DNA of 63,780 nt from Heterostelium multicystogenum (taxonomy: Eukaryota > Evosea > Eumycetozoa > Acytosteliales > Acytosteliaceae). Below are positions 11,864-20,522 of this stretch, piece after piece. A program made the translations under genes and the position numbers. The stretch spans positions 1-63,780 of the forward strand of contig RCNN01000168.1 in NCBI GenBank assembly GCA_003667245.1. Direction: 5' to 3'. Each line of letters opens with the position of its first letter. Within the stretch, counting starts at the first letter, position 1. The notes beneath the pieces are model-generated. The model ran no database searches. It was not told the DNA's origin and saw only the letters and a program-made list of their open reading frames with translations.

Positions 11864-14800
11864 TGGACTTGTTTGGAAATCCTCCGGCCACTACATGAAG
11901 GTAGTTATAGGTGGTCGCGAGGAGAAAGCGATGATCGATTTAGGTTCACAGGCTTCCCTTATCGATCCTTCTTTACTACCACTACTGGGTCTGGTCGAAT
12001 CTCCCTGCAAGGAGTACCTCAAGCCTATTGCACAAGTACAAGGATTTTATGCCAATTCTTATACGAATGTAACCGTTACCATGCCCGGTACTATTGACGG
12101 TGTCAATTACTCCATTACGATGTCGTCTAAGATGTTCGTGGTTAAGAATAGCCACGGCATCATCATTGGGAACAACCTTTTTGGTTTGATGGGTCCCATA
12201 GCACACCTCTTTGATGAGGTACCTTACCTTAGTGTCCCAGTTTGGTTGGACAAACAAAGGAAGAAACTAGCTTTTGCCAAGTTACCTGTCATTTCGCATA
12301 CAAAAGGAGCACCTCCATCAGTGGCCCTGCGTACCTACAAGAAGCATGATCTAACGAAAGCTAACCATAAGACGGTGACAGCAATGGCTTCCACGCCTAC
12401 ACCGCCAGTCGTAACCGACACAGCTGTTAAATTGGTACACGACGCACCCTCAGGATCAGACAGCAATCCTGAGGCACCACCGGGACCATCCGATATTGGG
12501 GTCTCCGAAGACCCGCCTCAGGCTACTGTACCTGACGTGGTTACACACGATTCCGTTCAGGATGTCGAAGTCACACTCGACAATACTCCGAAGGTTGATC
12601 ACATACCTGACAATGTTGATCTTACCGAAGATCGTAGTGTACAGGAAGATGAAGAGGACGAGGACGATGTACCTTTCTTCTCATCATCCGAACCAGAGCT
12701 CAACCGTATGGCAGCAGCTATCCTCGAATTGTATAAGAGGATTATTGTTGATAAGTTGCCGGACAACCATTCTCCCGATAGAAAAGGATTCAACATGGAC
12801 ATCGTCCTTAAGGAGAACGCAAAATCTTTTAACATTAAACATGGTAGAAGATCACCTGAACTCGAGGCCAAGATTTCAGCTGAGGTTGCTAAGCTACTGG
12901 ATATAGGTGTAGTGGAAGAAGCTCCACCCAACACCGAGTTTTGCTCACCGCCATTTTTCGCAAACAAAGGCACATCCAAGGAGAGAATGGTTATTGACTT
13001 CAAACACCTTAACTCGCTTACGCTCGACTATGTGTATCCTATGGAAAGACTCGACGACATCATCGAATCCATCAATGGCGCGAAGGTATTCTCTGTTATC
13101 GATGCCAAGAGTGGATTTTATCAGATGCTACTTAATAAGGCTTCTAGGAGATATACCGCATTCTCGGCAAACGGTAAACTCTACATGTTCACCAGACCAT
13201 GTTTTGGTCTCAAGAACAGCCCCGCTTACTTCAACAGGTGGTTACAGCATATACTCGACCCTCTCGTGAGGAAAGGGTTCGTCAGAGTATATGTTGATGA
13301 TATTCTTATCTTTTCAAAATCAGTCGCAGAACATGAACAACACGTTAAAGCTGTACTTGATCTGCTCGACAGGAACGATGTATACATTGCTAAGTCTAAA
13401 TGTCATTTATTCAAGACATCTGTTTCTTACGCTGGTCATATGTTATCCGATAAAGGTATCAAACCTTTGTATAATACCGTGCAAGGTATCCTGAACAGAA
13501 CTGTTCCTACTACTGTGAAGGAGATGAGGTCTTTCATTGGCGCCGTTAATCATTACAGAAGATACTTAGATCACAAAGGCGAGCAACTTGCACGCCTCAC
13601 GAGCACCATATCTACGAAGAATAAGAAGCTCAACCTCACTGATCAAGAGGTAGCCGATTTCAATGATATTAAGGCCGAGCTATGTTCGTCCAGATGCTTG
13701 ATGTCTCCCAATTACAAGAAGACATTCCATTTATATACAGATGCCTCTGATGTTGGTTCTGGTTTGATGATTGCTCAGCACGACGATGACGACAATCTAC
13801 GTCCGATCATATTCGATTCCAGAAAGTTCGACTCTGCTCAAAGAAATTACAGCGCTAGAGACAGGGAGCTATTGGCTGTTATTCACGCCGTTACCAGATA
13901 TGGCTATATGCTCAAGGATCGACCATTTGTCTTACACACAGACCACAAGAACCTGATCTACGATTCTCAATCCGACCTGGACAATCCTAGACTTAACAGA
14001 TGGAACGAGATTCTCTCCAGGTTCAACTTCCAGATTGTCTATATACCTGGTTCAACCAACGTAGTGGCCGACTACCTATCCAGGGCACCCGAATTTGAAT
14101 CACCTTGGGACTCCAATTTACTCAAGGATATCAAACACTCCTACACTTCTGAGGAGCTTCCCAAGTCCACCAGGGACTGGTTCGAAACTTTCAAAAGAAG
14201 AGCGGACGCTACTGTCGTCAACGATCTACATTACTGGATCGATGGTGACAATCTCAGGTTGGTAGTTCTCGACAGATCCTCAATCGAGTCTATCATAGCC
14301 GAAGCGCATTCGTCGTTATACAGTGGGCATGTGGCTTACGCCAGAATGTCTGCCAAGTTATCTAAGTCTTATGTATGGCCTCAGATGACCGCTTCCATCA
14401 CCAATTATGTTAAGAGGTGTCCTTTATGCCAGAGGTCGTCTATCAAGAAGATCAAAGAAGGATTCCTCGCATCACTACCGCTCCCAGACAGGCCTTTCAA
14501 AGATATATCTATGGACCTGCTAGCTCTACCGCCAGCTGATACTGGTGAAGACAACCTATTTGTGGTTGTAGACAGATTCACAAAGTCTGTCAGACTATTT
14601 CCTTGTACCAAGGACGTTACAACGCAGCAACTTGGACATTGGTTCGTTAGGAACATCGTAGCAAGATACGGTGCACCATCCACTATCGTGTGCGACAGAG
14701 ACTCGAAGTTCACATCTGACATATGGAATACAGCTATGAAAGAAATGGGTACTCAACTCTGCATGACTCAACCAGGTCGCGCACAAGCAGACGGACAATC

Positions 14801-15512
14801 TGAGCGATTCAACAGGTCTATTTTGGATCACATCAGAAAGTGGACAGACAGGAAACGATCATGGGCGGAAGACGTCAATTTCATTGAAATGTGCATCAAC
14901 AACAATGTAAACGCAACAACTCAATTCACTCCCAACCAATTGTTACTTGGATATGAAATCAAGCTACCCTGGAACGCTGGCACATTTGGCCTTTCTAATT
15001 ACAAGGAATGCCAAGACCTTTACAGGCTCGAAGCCAAGACCAATGCTCTTGACGGTCAGATTAGACAGGCTAAGAATCATGACAAGGTCATCAGGAACTT
15101 CAACACTTACAAAATCAACGATTTGGTTCTCATTAGAAGGTCCAGACTCAACACGCACAAGTCTGGTGATGAAGACGATCGCAAACTCACTCAATCTTGG
15201 GGTGGACCATTCGCTGTTGTCAAGAAACTTACTGATTTAAACTATGTTGTACGACTTCAGAATAAGAGAGCAACAGACCGTACTGTTCACGTGGATGACA
15301 TGAAACCTTACATCGGTGATCCTACCAACACCCACATTATGGATATTGTAGCCATTCTCAAGAAGAGAGCTGTTAAACGTGGTACTGGCTCATCTACTGA
15401 ATATCTAGCTAAGTTCGACACTGTCAGCGACGATCACAACAGGTGGATCAACGAAAACATCCTTATTCAACACGTTCCTACGATGATTGAAGCTTTCAAC
15501 AAAAAAAAGTAA
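11619..15512 (+). CDS. pol: Pol of element 1: PR-RT-RNaseH-IN-chromodomain
   Basis: Open frame of 1297 codons in the +1 frame of gag; the part before about 11860 overlaps gag and is probably not used alone, so pol is likely made as a Gag-Pol fusion by +1 frameshifting. The protease motif is IDLGSQASLID (Asp codon at 11935), with Leu where D-S/T-G is usual. RT has YVDD at 13290-13301 and RPCFGLKNSP upstream. RNase H follows (HLYTDASD, near 13730), then integrase with a CPLCQ zinc-finger half (about 14420) and catalytic core (VVVDRFTKS; DGQSERFNRS near 14790). The end (about 15340-15510, EYLAKFDTVSDDHNRWINEN) resembles a chromodomain and may guide insertion. A Glu/Asp-rich linker lies between PR and RT. 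Confidence 0.92.
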   Translation: MPKPMLVRSKPTSTNRNRNARAHTRRKSQHFFVKAGKKKARKTKKRKQKAKRKLTRLPQKDQQVPRASTIIPRRERSPIQVNGLVWKSSGHYMKVVIGGREEKAMIDLGSQASLIDPSLLPLLGLVESPCKEYLKPIAQVQGFYANSYTNVTVTMPGTIDGVNYSITMSSKMFVVKNSHGIIIGNNLFGLMGPIAHLFDEVPYLSVPVWLDKQRKKLAFAKLPVISHTKGAPPSVALRTYKKHDLTKANHKTVTAMASTPTPPVVTDTAVKLVHDAPSGSDSNPEAPPGPSDIGVSEDPPQATVPDVVTHDSVQDVEVTLDNTPKVDHIPDNVDLTEDRSVQEDEEDEDDVPFFSSSEPELNRMAAAILELYKRIIVDKLPDNHSPDRKGFNMDIVLKENAKSFNIKHGRRSPELEAKISAEVAKLLDIGVVEEAPPNTEFCSPPFFANKGTSKERMVIDFKHLNSLTLDYVYPMERLDDIIESINGAKVFSVIDAKSGFYQMLLNKASRRYTAFSANGKLYMFTRPCFGLKNSPAYFNRWLQHILDPLVRKGFVRVYVDDILIFSKSVAEHEQHVKAVLDLLDRNDVYIAKSKCHLFKTSVSYAGHMLSDKGIKPLYNTVQGILNRTVPTTVKEMRSFIGAVNHYRRYLDHKGEQLARLTSTISTKNKKLNLTDQEVADFNDIKAELCSSRCLMSPNYKKTFHLYTDASDVGSGLMIAQHDDDDNLRPIIFDSRKFDSAQRNYSARDRELLAVIHAVTRYGYMLKDRPFVLHTDHKNLIYDSQSDLDNPRLNRWNEILSRFNFQIVYIPGSTNVVADYLSRAPEFESPWDSNLLKDIKHSYTSEELPKSTRDWFETFKRRADATVVNDLHYWIDGDNLRLVVLDRSSIESIIAEAHSSLYSGHVAYARMSAKLSKSYVWPQMTASITNYVKRCPLCQRSSIKKIKEGFLASLPLPDRPFKDISMDLLALPPADTGEDNLFVVVDRFTKSVRLFPCTKDVTTQQLGHWFVRNIVARYGAPSTIVCDRDSKFTSDIWNTAMKEMGTQLCMTQPGRAQADGQSERFNRSILDHIRKWTDRKRSWAEDVNFIEMCINNNVNATTQFTPNQLLLGYEIKLPWNAGTFGLSNYKECQDLYRLEAKTNALDGQIRQAKNHDKVIRNFNTYKINDLVLIRRSRLNTHKSGDEDDRKLTQSWGGPFAVVKKLTDLNYVVRLQNKRATDRTVHVDDMKPYIGDPTNTHIMDIVAILKKRAVKRGTGSSTEYLAKFDTVSDDHNRWINENILIQHVPTMIEAFNKKK

Positions 15513-15602
15513 CAGTCATTCTATATCATCTTCATCTCAACTACATTTAATCTCAACACTCATATTCCTCCTCTTCAACTAGTTCAAATCATGGTGGGGA
15601 TA

Positions 15603-15898
15603 TGTAACAACAATGCAATATTTTAATAATTTATAAAAATTCAAATAATTTTCGATCTACAAAAACGAATAATCAGAAAACCTAAATCAGATTAACTTAT
15701 ACACTATTTACAATCAACTAATATTAAGGTGTATCTATTATCTTGATTTAGGTATGTTTTAAATAAAGATTAACTTATACACTATTTACAATCAACTAAT
15801 ATTAAGGTGTATCTATTATCTTGATTTAGAACTTGATTCAGTTAGTTGAGTTGAATAACCTTTAATAAACATTGGTCTGATCAACCATATTTATTAAA
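15603..15898 (+). repeat. 3' LTR of element 1
   Basis: Copy of 10141-10436, preceded by the polypurine tract GGTGGGGATA at about 15593-15602. It carries the same internal 63-bp duplication. Confidence 0.93.
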
Positions 15899-15931
15899 AT
15901 TTGTTATAATGAAGTGATTTTAATTCGGCAG

Positions 15932-15940
15932 TATACCTGA
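15932..15940. repeat. SINE target-site duplication, left copy
   Basis: TATACCTGA, identical to 16384-16392 directly after the poly(A) tail. The empty site reads GGCAG-TATACCTGA-TCAGT. Confidence 0.85.
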
Positions 15941-16383
15941 GCCCAAGGCAGAATAGCTGATGTGGTATGGGGCCAAGGCAGAATAGCTGATGTGGTATGG
16001 TAGTCTGCTTGTGAAGCCTTGGGTCGTGGGTTCGAATCCCGGGTTTTCCAAGTTTTTCCCCATACACTTCCAGTGAACCCATGAACTTTCAAGTCTGTAT
16101 GATACCATCCCGCCATGAAGAATATGTAAATTGACAAGCGAAGCCCTCAACTACGTAAACCATTGGTGTACTCTTAAAATCTTCTGTCGCTTCGAAATAC
16201 TTAACAGTCCACTGTTGAAACACCTTGCTCCAAATAATAATAGGCAGTCATGCCTCTATAAAATGATGGTCATCACAACCGGCCTGTGGTTGTAAAAAAA
16301 AGAAATCTGTAGGCTTCTAAACCCTACCTTAAATAAAACAACTGTATGGTTATAACAACAAAAAAAAAAAAAAAAAAAAAAAA
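15941..16383 (+). mobile_element. tRNA-derived SINE with poly(A) tail and 9-bp target duplication
   Basis: About 443 bp. The head carries a Pol III A-box-like sequence (TAGCTGATGTGG, 15984-15995) and a perfect B box (GGTTCGAATCC, 16029-16039), 45 bp apart, followed by T runs (16044-16047, 16053-16057). The A-box segment is in tandem: a 29-bp unit at 15942-15970 and 15972-16000. A non-tRNA body follows, then a tail of 24 A (16360-16383). The element is bounded by perfect direct repeats TATACCTGA at 15932-15940 and 16384-16392, the mark of target-primed insertion. The head cannot fold a normal 7-nt anticodon loop, so it is not a working tRNA gene. The first T runs may stop Pol III early, so this copy may be inactive. 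It lies 42 bp after element 1. Confidence 0.82.
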
Positions 16384-16392
16384 TATACCTGA
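16384..16392. repeat. SINE target-site duplication, right copy
   Basis: TATACCTGA directly after the A24 tail; matches 15932-15940. Confidence 0.85.
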
Positions 16393-17354
16393 TCAGTATC
16401 CTATTTATTAAATTGTAAGAAAGGTCTTTTGAAAGATTCATACTAGATCAGAAGAATAAGCAGATATCTCCCTTTTGGCACAGCAGGTAAAACCACTGGT
16501 TACATATATTATCAAATTTATTAAAAAAATTATGAATTTTGTTAACTTCTCAATAGTTCAACTAACTCTTATAACTCCAACTCTCAAAATAAACTAGAAT
16601 AATTTTAAGATCTTATAATGATAAAAAATAGGAGAAGAGGAATAAAGAAAATAGATGGCTTCATTCATCCTAGAAATAAGACTACATCATTCTTCGAACT
16701 CTCTCCCTTTTGCCAATCACTTTTCTACCCAAGAAACGATGCCTTGATCAAGTTTAGTTTGGCAATCTTAGTTAAAAACTGACTGGTTTTAAACCAATGA
16801 ACCTAGACCACATAGCTTAGTCAGGTTCTGGAACACTTTCACCCATCAGCTGAGCTTTGTAGTTAAGAGATTGGTGGCTGGGTACTACTTGTGTAAAAAA
16901 TCATGGTTATTTAGGGACCATTTAGGCATTCATTGGTCAGAGATGGGTTTTAACCTAATAGAATAAGAGATAGTTTGCAGAAGGTGTGGTTGTTACACTA
17001 TGAGCTTCTTCTTGGTCACATTCTCATCTTTGGTAGATAATATCATTTAGTTCCTCAAAATTCAAAAAATGTTCAGTTGTTTGTCAACATGATGGTTCAC
17101 ACCAACTATTAATAAGGCTTGATACAACCTATATTGATCCTTTAAAAAATAATATATATCTTATCTCTATATTACATCCATAGTCACTCCTTTCATGCTC
17201 TGTAATACTAGTATAGGTTCACAAAGATATTTAAAAAATGGTTTAAAATAATTAAAAAATAATTGGTGGTTTGTAACACCTGTTACCATTCAAAAATAAA
17301 TATACATGTAAAATACATTCTGTTTATAAATCATTTTAAATATTTACATTTACA
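16393..17354. other. Intergenic, possibly degenerate repeat
   Basis: No ORF. Base composition at about 16680-17050 is less AT-rich than ordinary spacer, as if derived from an old insertion or gene, but I recognise no domain in any frame. Confidence 0.45.
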
Positions 17355-18548
17355 ATGAATGATATTACAATAGGTGTTCCTAGAACATCTGTTTTAATTG
17401 CTGCTATAAGAAACTTATTATCAAATACATATATTAAATACGAATTATTAGAAAAACAAGGAAATTTACATTCTACTCTTCTACCCTACTTTGAGAATGT
17501 CTATCTAAAGGAGCCACACTGTGCAGCTGGAATTGATAGTAAAATAGCCACTTTTGACCCGTATGTTGATCTTTCTATCATCTATCTTTCAATCAATCTA
17601 TCTATCTATCTATCTATAGTATATCATTTATTAATAGTGTATTCTAAATATATAGATATGCATATTTCTTTGCTTCTACCAAAGAATCTAGAGATATCTT
17701 AAGAGGTTTTTTTGAAACTAGAGTCAATCAAGTTAATCAAAAACACTTCTACTTTTGATATTATGGATATTTTTCATTCCATGGGATTGCCTGGTGATGT
17801 TTCACTTGAAGATCAGAAAAAATATTTACTTTGAAGAGTGTTCTCCTGTTAAAGCTTGGAGCTACTTTGCAATCAGTTTTATTGCAGTTCGTATTGCAAC
17901 CAGGGTCAAATACACGACGATATGATCAGTAAAATTGGAAAGTATCAACAATTTGTTATACTTGGTTCTGGTTTGGATACCCGTGCTCTTAGATTGTCCT
18001 TTGATATTGATAGTACTATTTGGGAAGTTGATTTTCAACAAACATTTGACTATAAAAATCATATTCTAAACTCTGCGAAATGCATCATTCCTCAATCAAA
18101 AGCAAAAAACATTCAGATTGCTTCAGATTTATTGGAACCAAGTTCTTGGACAAAATTGCTTGGGTCTACTGGATTCAATAAGAATAAACCAACTGTTTGG
18201 CTTTTGGAAGGACTAGTTATGTACCTAACGAATGAAGAAATTAAAAATCTATTAGAAGAAGTCTCAAATCAATCCTCTAAAGATTCGGTTATACTCATAC
18301 ATACATTTGGTAAAATGCCTAAACTGGAAAAAGATGACAAAAGAAAAGTATACACTTCCCCTCTTCTTCAAGAATTTAAATCTAGCACCAATAGACCCTC
18401 AAAATACCTTGAGCAATGCGGATTCAACAAAGAAATAACAACTGTTTCAGAAAAAGATATTTTACAAATATACAATAGTACCTCCACACACGGGTTCCCA
18501 GAAGTAAATATTGATATGACTCACTTTTCAATTGGATTTAAACCATAA
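17355..18548 (+). CDS. LCMT/PPM1-type SAM-dependent methyltransferase, frame-broken
   Basis: The C-terminal frame (about 17860-18548, stop 18546-18548) has the SAM-binding signature VILGSGLDTRALRL followed by WEVDFQQTFDYKN, then WLLEGLVMYLTNEE, all typical of the leucine carboxyl methyltransferase family (PF04072-like). The first exon (17355-17560, MNDITIGVPRTSVLIAAIR) probably ends at donor GTATGT at 17561; the intron contains CTAT repeats and an acceptor near 17690. Between 17692 and 17860 the reading passes through at least two frames (FETRVNQVNQK, then TSTFDIMDIFHSMGLPGDVS), so indels or decay are present. The true LCMT methylates the C-terminal Leu of PP2A; many relatives in amoebae have unknown substrates, and the assignment stops at family level. 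Confidence 0.72.
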
Positions 18549-18612
18549 TAAATAGTCAAAAAAAAATATTATAAATAAATTATGATAAAATAGTGTTTTT
18601 TATTTACTATAT

Positions 18613-19017
18613 TCAAGCACTGACAAGTTTAGTGATATAGGCAGCTTCTACCTCTCCTTCATATGTTGCTTGGATTAGTAATGGCAATCCAACAGCTGCA
18701 GAGAATACGTCAACAGCTGCTTGGTAGAGTTCAATCTGAGTACCATCAATTCCACCTGGGTACCAGTAAATGAAAATAGTTTGTTGGCACTAACACTATC
18801 TTTTTTGTATGGAAAGTTAACAATAATGAATCTAGATTCATTGTATGTTAAGTTTGAATCTTGCACTATGTTTATCATAAGCAGTTCCCTCTGGGAAGGT
18901 ACGCTCGACTTCGACTACTTTAGTTGAGGTGTTTACTTTGAAAAAAGCAGCTTGGTACTCCTTGTTATCAATGGCTTTCTTAATTGCAATACATTCTGGG
19001 TTGATTACTACTGACAT
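18613..19017 (-). CDS. ADF/cofilin-like actin-binding protein, frame-broken
   Basis: On the reverse strand from ATG at 19015-19017, the first frame reads MSVVINPECIAIKKAIDNK through RTFPEGTAYDK; a second frame carries RFIIVNFPYKKD and KLFSFT; a third gives WYPGGIDGTQIELYQAAVD through GEVEAAYITKLVSA, stop TGA at 18613-18615. Taken together this has the length (about 135 aa) and order of an actin-depolymerising-factor homology domain, including the W-x-P segment of the long helix. ADF/cofilins sever and disassemble actin filaments. Two shifts are needed, each repairable by one base (for example near the ACTGG at about 18765), so sequencing error and pseudogene are both possible. It converges with the methyltransferase gene, with a 64-bp gap. 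Confidence 0.6.
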
Positions 19018-19455
19018 TTTAGGGGAGAGCTTCTATTTATTAGTGGTACTTATAAAATAATTCTATTCACAATTAGTATTTGTCGAATGAAATGAAGAAT
19101 GATATTAAAACTCACGTTTATATAATTTGTAGAACCATCAAAAAGATCTTTATGTTCAAGATGAACTTGATATTTAAAAACCAAAATTTAAAAATATCTT
19201 TAGATTTATTAGATTTTTTTAAAAATCTGCTTTTTCATTACAATTTAAATTTAACAAAAACCATCCATTTGATGTTGTAAATTAATGTAACACTAATGAA
19301 CACAGCGAATTTTTTCACTTTGGTACCATCTTTTATTGAAAAAAATTGGAAAAAAATAAAAAAATAATTGACTTACTTTTATGTGATTCTCACCCCAGTA
19401 TTATTGTTGAACAAATGAAAGTAATTAAAAAAATTGTCAAATTAACTGTTCTAGA
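19018..19455. other. Spacer before solo LTRs
   Basis: AT-rich, no supported gene. A TATA-like run upstream of the ADF-like ATG is possible but not distinctive. Confidence 0.4.
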
Positions 19456-19679
19456 TTTAATAATTAATAGGTTGATCAGACCTATTGTTATTAAAAGATA
19501 TAACTCAAACTAAACTCTGTATAGAGAACCTTAATCAAATTAAATAATATACTTAGTTAGTTTCTCTATTTGTAGTAAATTATTAATCTGATTAAGATTC
19601 TTTCGGTTTTTCCTTTTGAGGTGATTTTTTGTAAAATTGATATTTTTATAAATTATTGTAAAATTGTGTTGTTGTTACA
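19456..19679 (-). repeat. Solo LTR 1, related to element 1 LTR
   Basis: 224 bp. Read on the reverse strand it starts TGTAACAACAACACAATTTT and ends CAACCTATTAATTATTAAA, with the GGTCTGATCAACC core seen in the element 1 LTR. It has a single copy of the internal block that is doubled in the neighbouring solo LTR. No internal coding region is attached. Confidence 0.85.
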
Positions 19680-19683
19680 TACA

Positions 19684-19983
19684 TTTAATAAATAATAGGT
19701 TGATCAGACCTATTGTTATTAAAGGATATAACTCAAACTAAACTCTGAATAGAGAACCTTAATCAAATTAAATAATATACTTAGTTAGTTTCTCTATTTG
19801 TAGTAAATTATTAATCTTTATTTTTAATTACCTTAATCAAATTAAATAATATACTTAGTTAGTTTCTCTATTTGTAGTAAATTATTAATCTGATTAAGAT
19901 TCTTTCGGTTTTTCCTTTTAAGGTGTTTTTTTTCGTAAAATGATATTTTTTATAAATTATTGTAAAATTGTGTTGTTGTTACA
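19684..19983 (-). repeat. Solo LTR 2, related to element 1 LTR
   Basis: 300 bp, same ends and orientation as solo LTR 1, but with the internal block twice (from 19756 and 19830; period 74). TACA lies on both sides (19680-19683, 19984-19987), a possible 4-bp target duplication. Its outer end is a few bases from the LTR of element 2. Confidence 0.85.
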
Positions 19984-19994
19984 TACAGCAGTTT

Positions 19995-20377
19995 TGTAAA
20001 GTGTATTATCTATTATAGAATAGTACTCTTTAACAAAAGATTGATGAGAGTGATAAAGTAGAAAAGCTTGGTTATGATATTAATAATCTTATAACAATGA
20101 ATAGAATATAATATTTATTTAATTATCTTTAAGTACATACCTTGGTTATGATATTAATAATCTTATAACAATGAATAGAATATAATATCTGTAACCAAGG
20201 ATTTCATCGGGTATTTATACTTATTGTTTTCCGGTCGGTTGTCTCGCTGAGTCATCGATCCATCCTGGTAAACAATCGGTTTGGACATCATTGCGGTTCG
20301 GAGGCAATCTGGACTGTCACTGGGGTTTCTATGGAATTTCCACGAGTTCTCTATGGAATTTCCATGACTTTTCTACA
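19995..20377 (-). repeat. 3' LTR of element 2
   Basis: 383 bp, starting TGTAGAAAAGTCATGG on the element strand and ending in TTTACA; identity with the 5' copy extends a few bases beyond both ends. A 48-bp block occurs at 20067-20114 and 20141-20188 (period 74). Confidence 0.92.
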
Positions 20378-20522
20378 CATCCCTCACCAGGATGTAAATA
20401 CACGTGTTGAGATAATAAATAAATTGAGTTGAAGTTGAAATAATATAAATTGAGTTGAAGTTGAATAATATAAAATGAAGTTGGAGTTCATGTTGTGCTG
20501 AAGTTGAATTTTGTGAAAATGA
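20378..20522 (-). other. Element 2 3' untranslated region
   Basis: Between the pol stop and the 3' LTR; contains short repeats (GAGTTGAAGTTGAA) and the polypurine tract adjoining the LTR. Confidence 0.6.

Larger units (their letters stand above)
10141..15898 (+). mobile_element. Ty3 element 1 (chromodomain class, Skipper-like)
   Basis: Complete LTR retrotransposon of about 5.76 kb: LTR 10141-10436, leader with palindromic hairpin, gag 10607-11863, pol to 15512, polypurine tract GGTGGGGATA just before the 3' LTR (15603-15898). Order PR-RT-RNaseH-IN plus a C-terminal chromodomain-like segment places it with chromoviruses such as dictyostelid Skipper. The two LTRs look identical by eye and both main ORFs are open, so insertion is probably recent. 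An exact target duplication is not clear (ATTG before, ATTTG after). No tRNA-complementary TGG primer site follows the 5' LTR. It is visibly less AT-rich than the host intergenic DNA. Confidence 0.93.

Noticed and set aside
11450..11891. Reverse-strand ORFs over gag/pol of element 1
   Set aside because: Antisense shadows of biased coding sequence.
15972..16050. Functional tRNA gene
   Set aside because: A and B boxes are present, but the anticodon arm does not pair around a 7-nt loop and the acceptor arm has mismatches; poly(A) and target duplication show a SINE.
15894..16150. Three overlapping reverse-strand ORFs with peptides like ENPGFEPTTQ and RDSNPRPKASQ
   Set aside because: These peptides come from translating the B box and head of a tRNA-derived repeat, a known source of false proteins.
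17580..17620. Protein extension past the first methyltransferase exon (FDPYVDLSIIYLSINLSI)
   Set aside because: It is translation of an intronic CTAT microsatellite after a good GTATGT donor.
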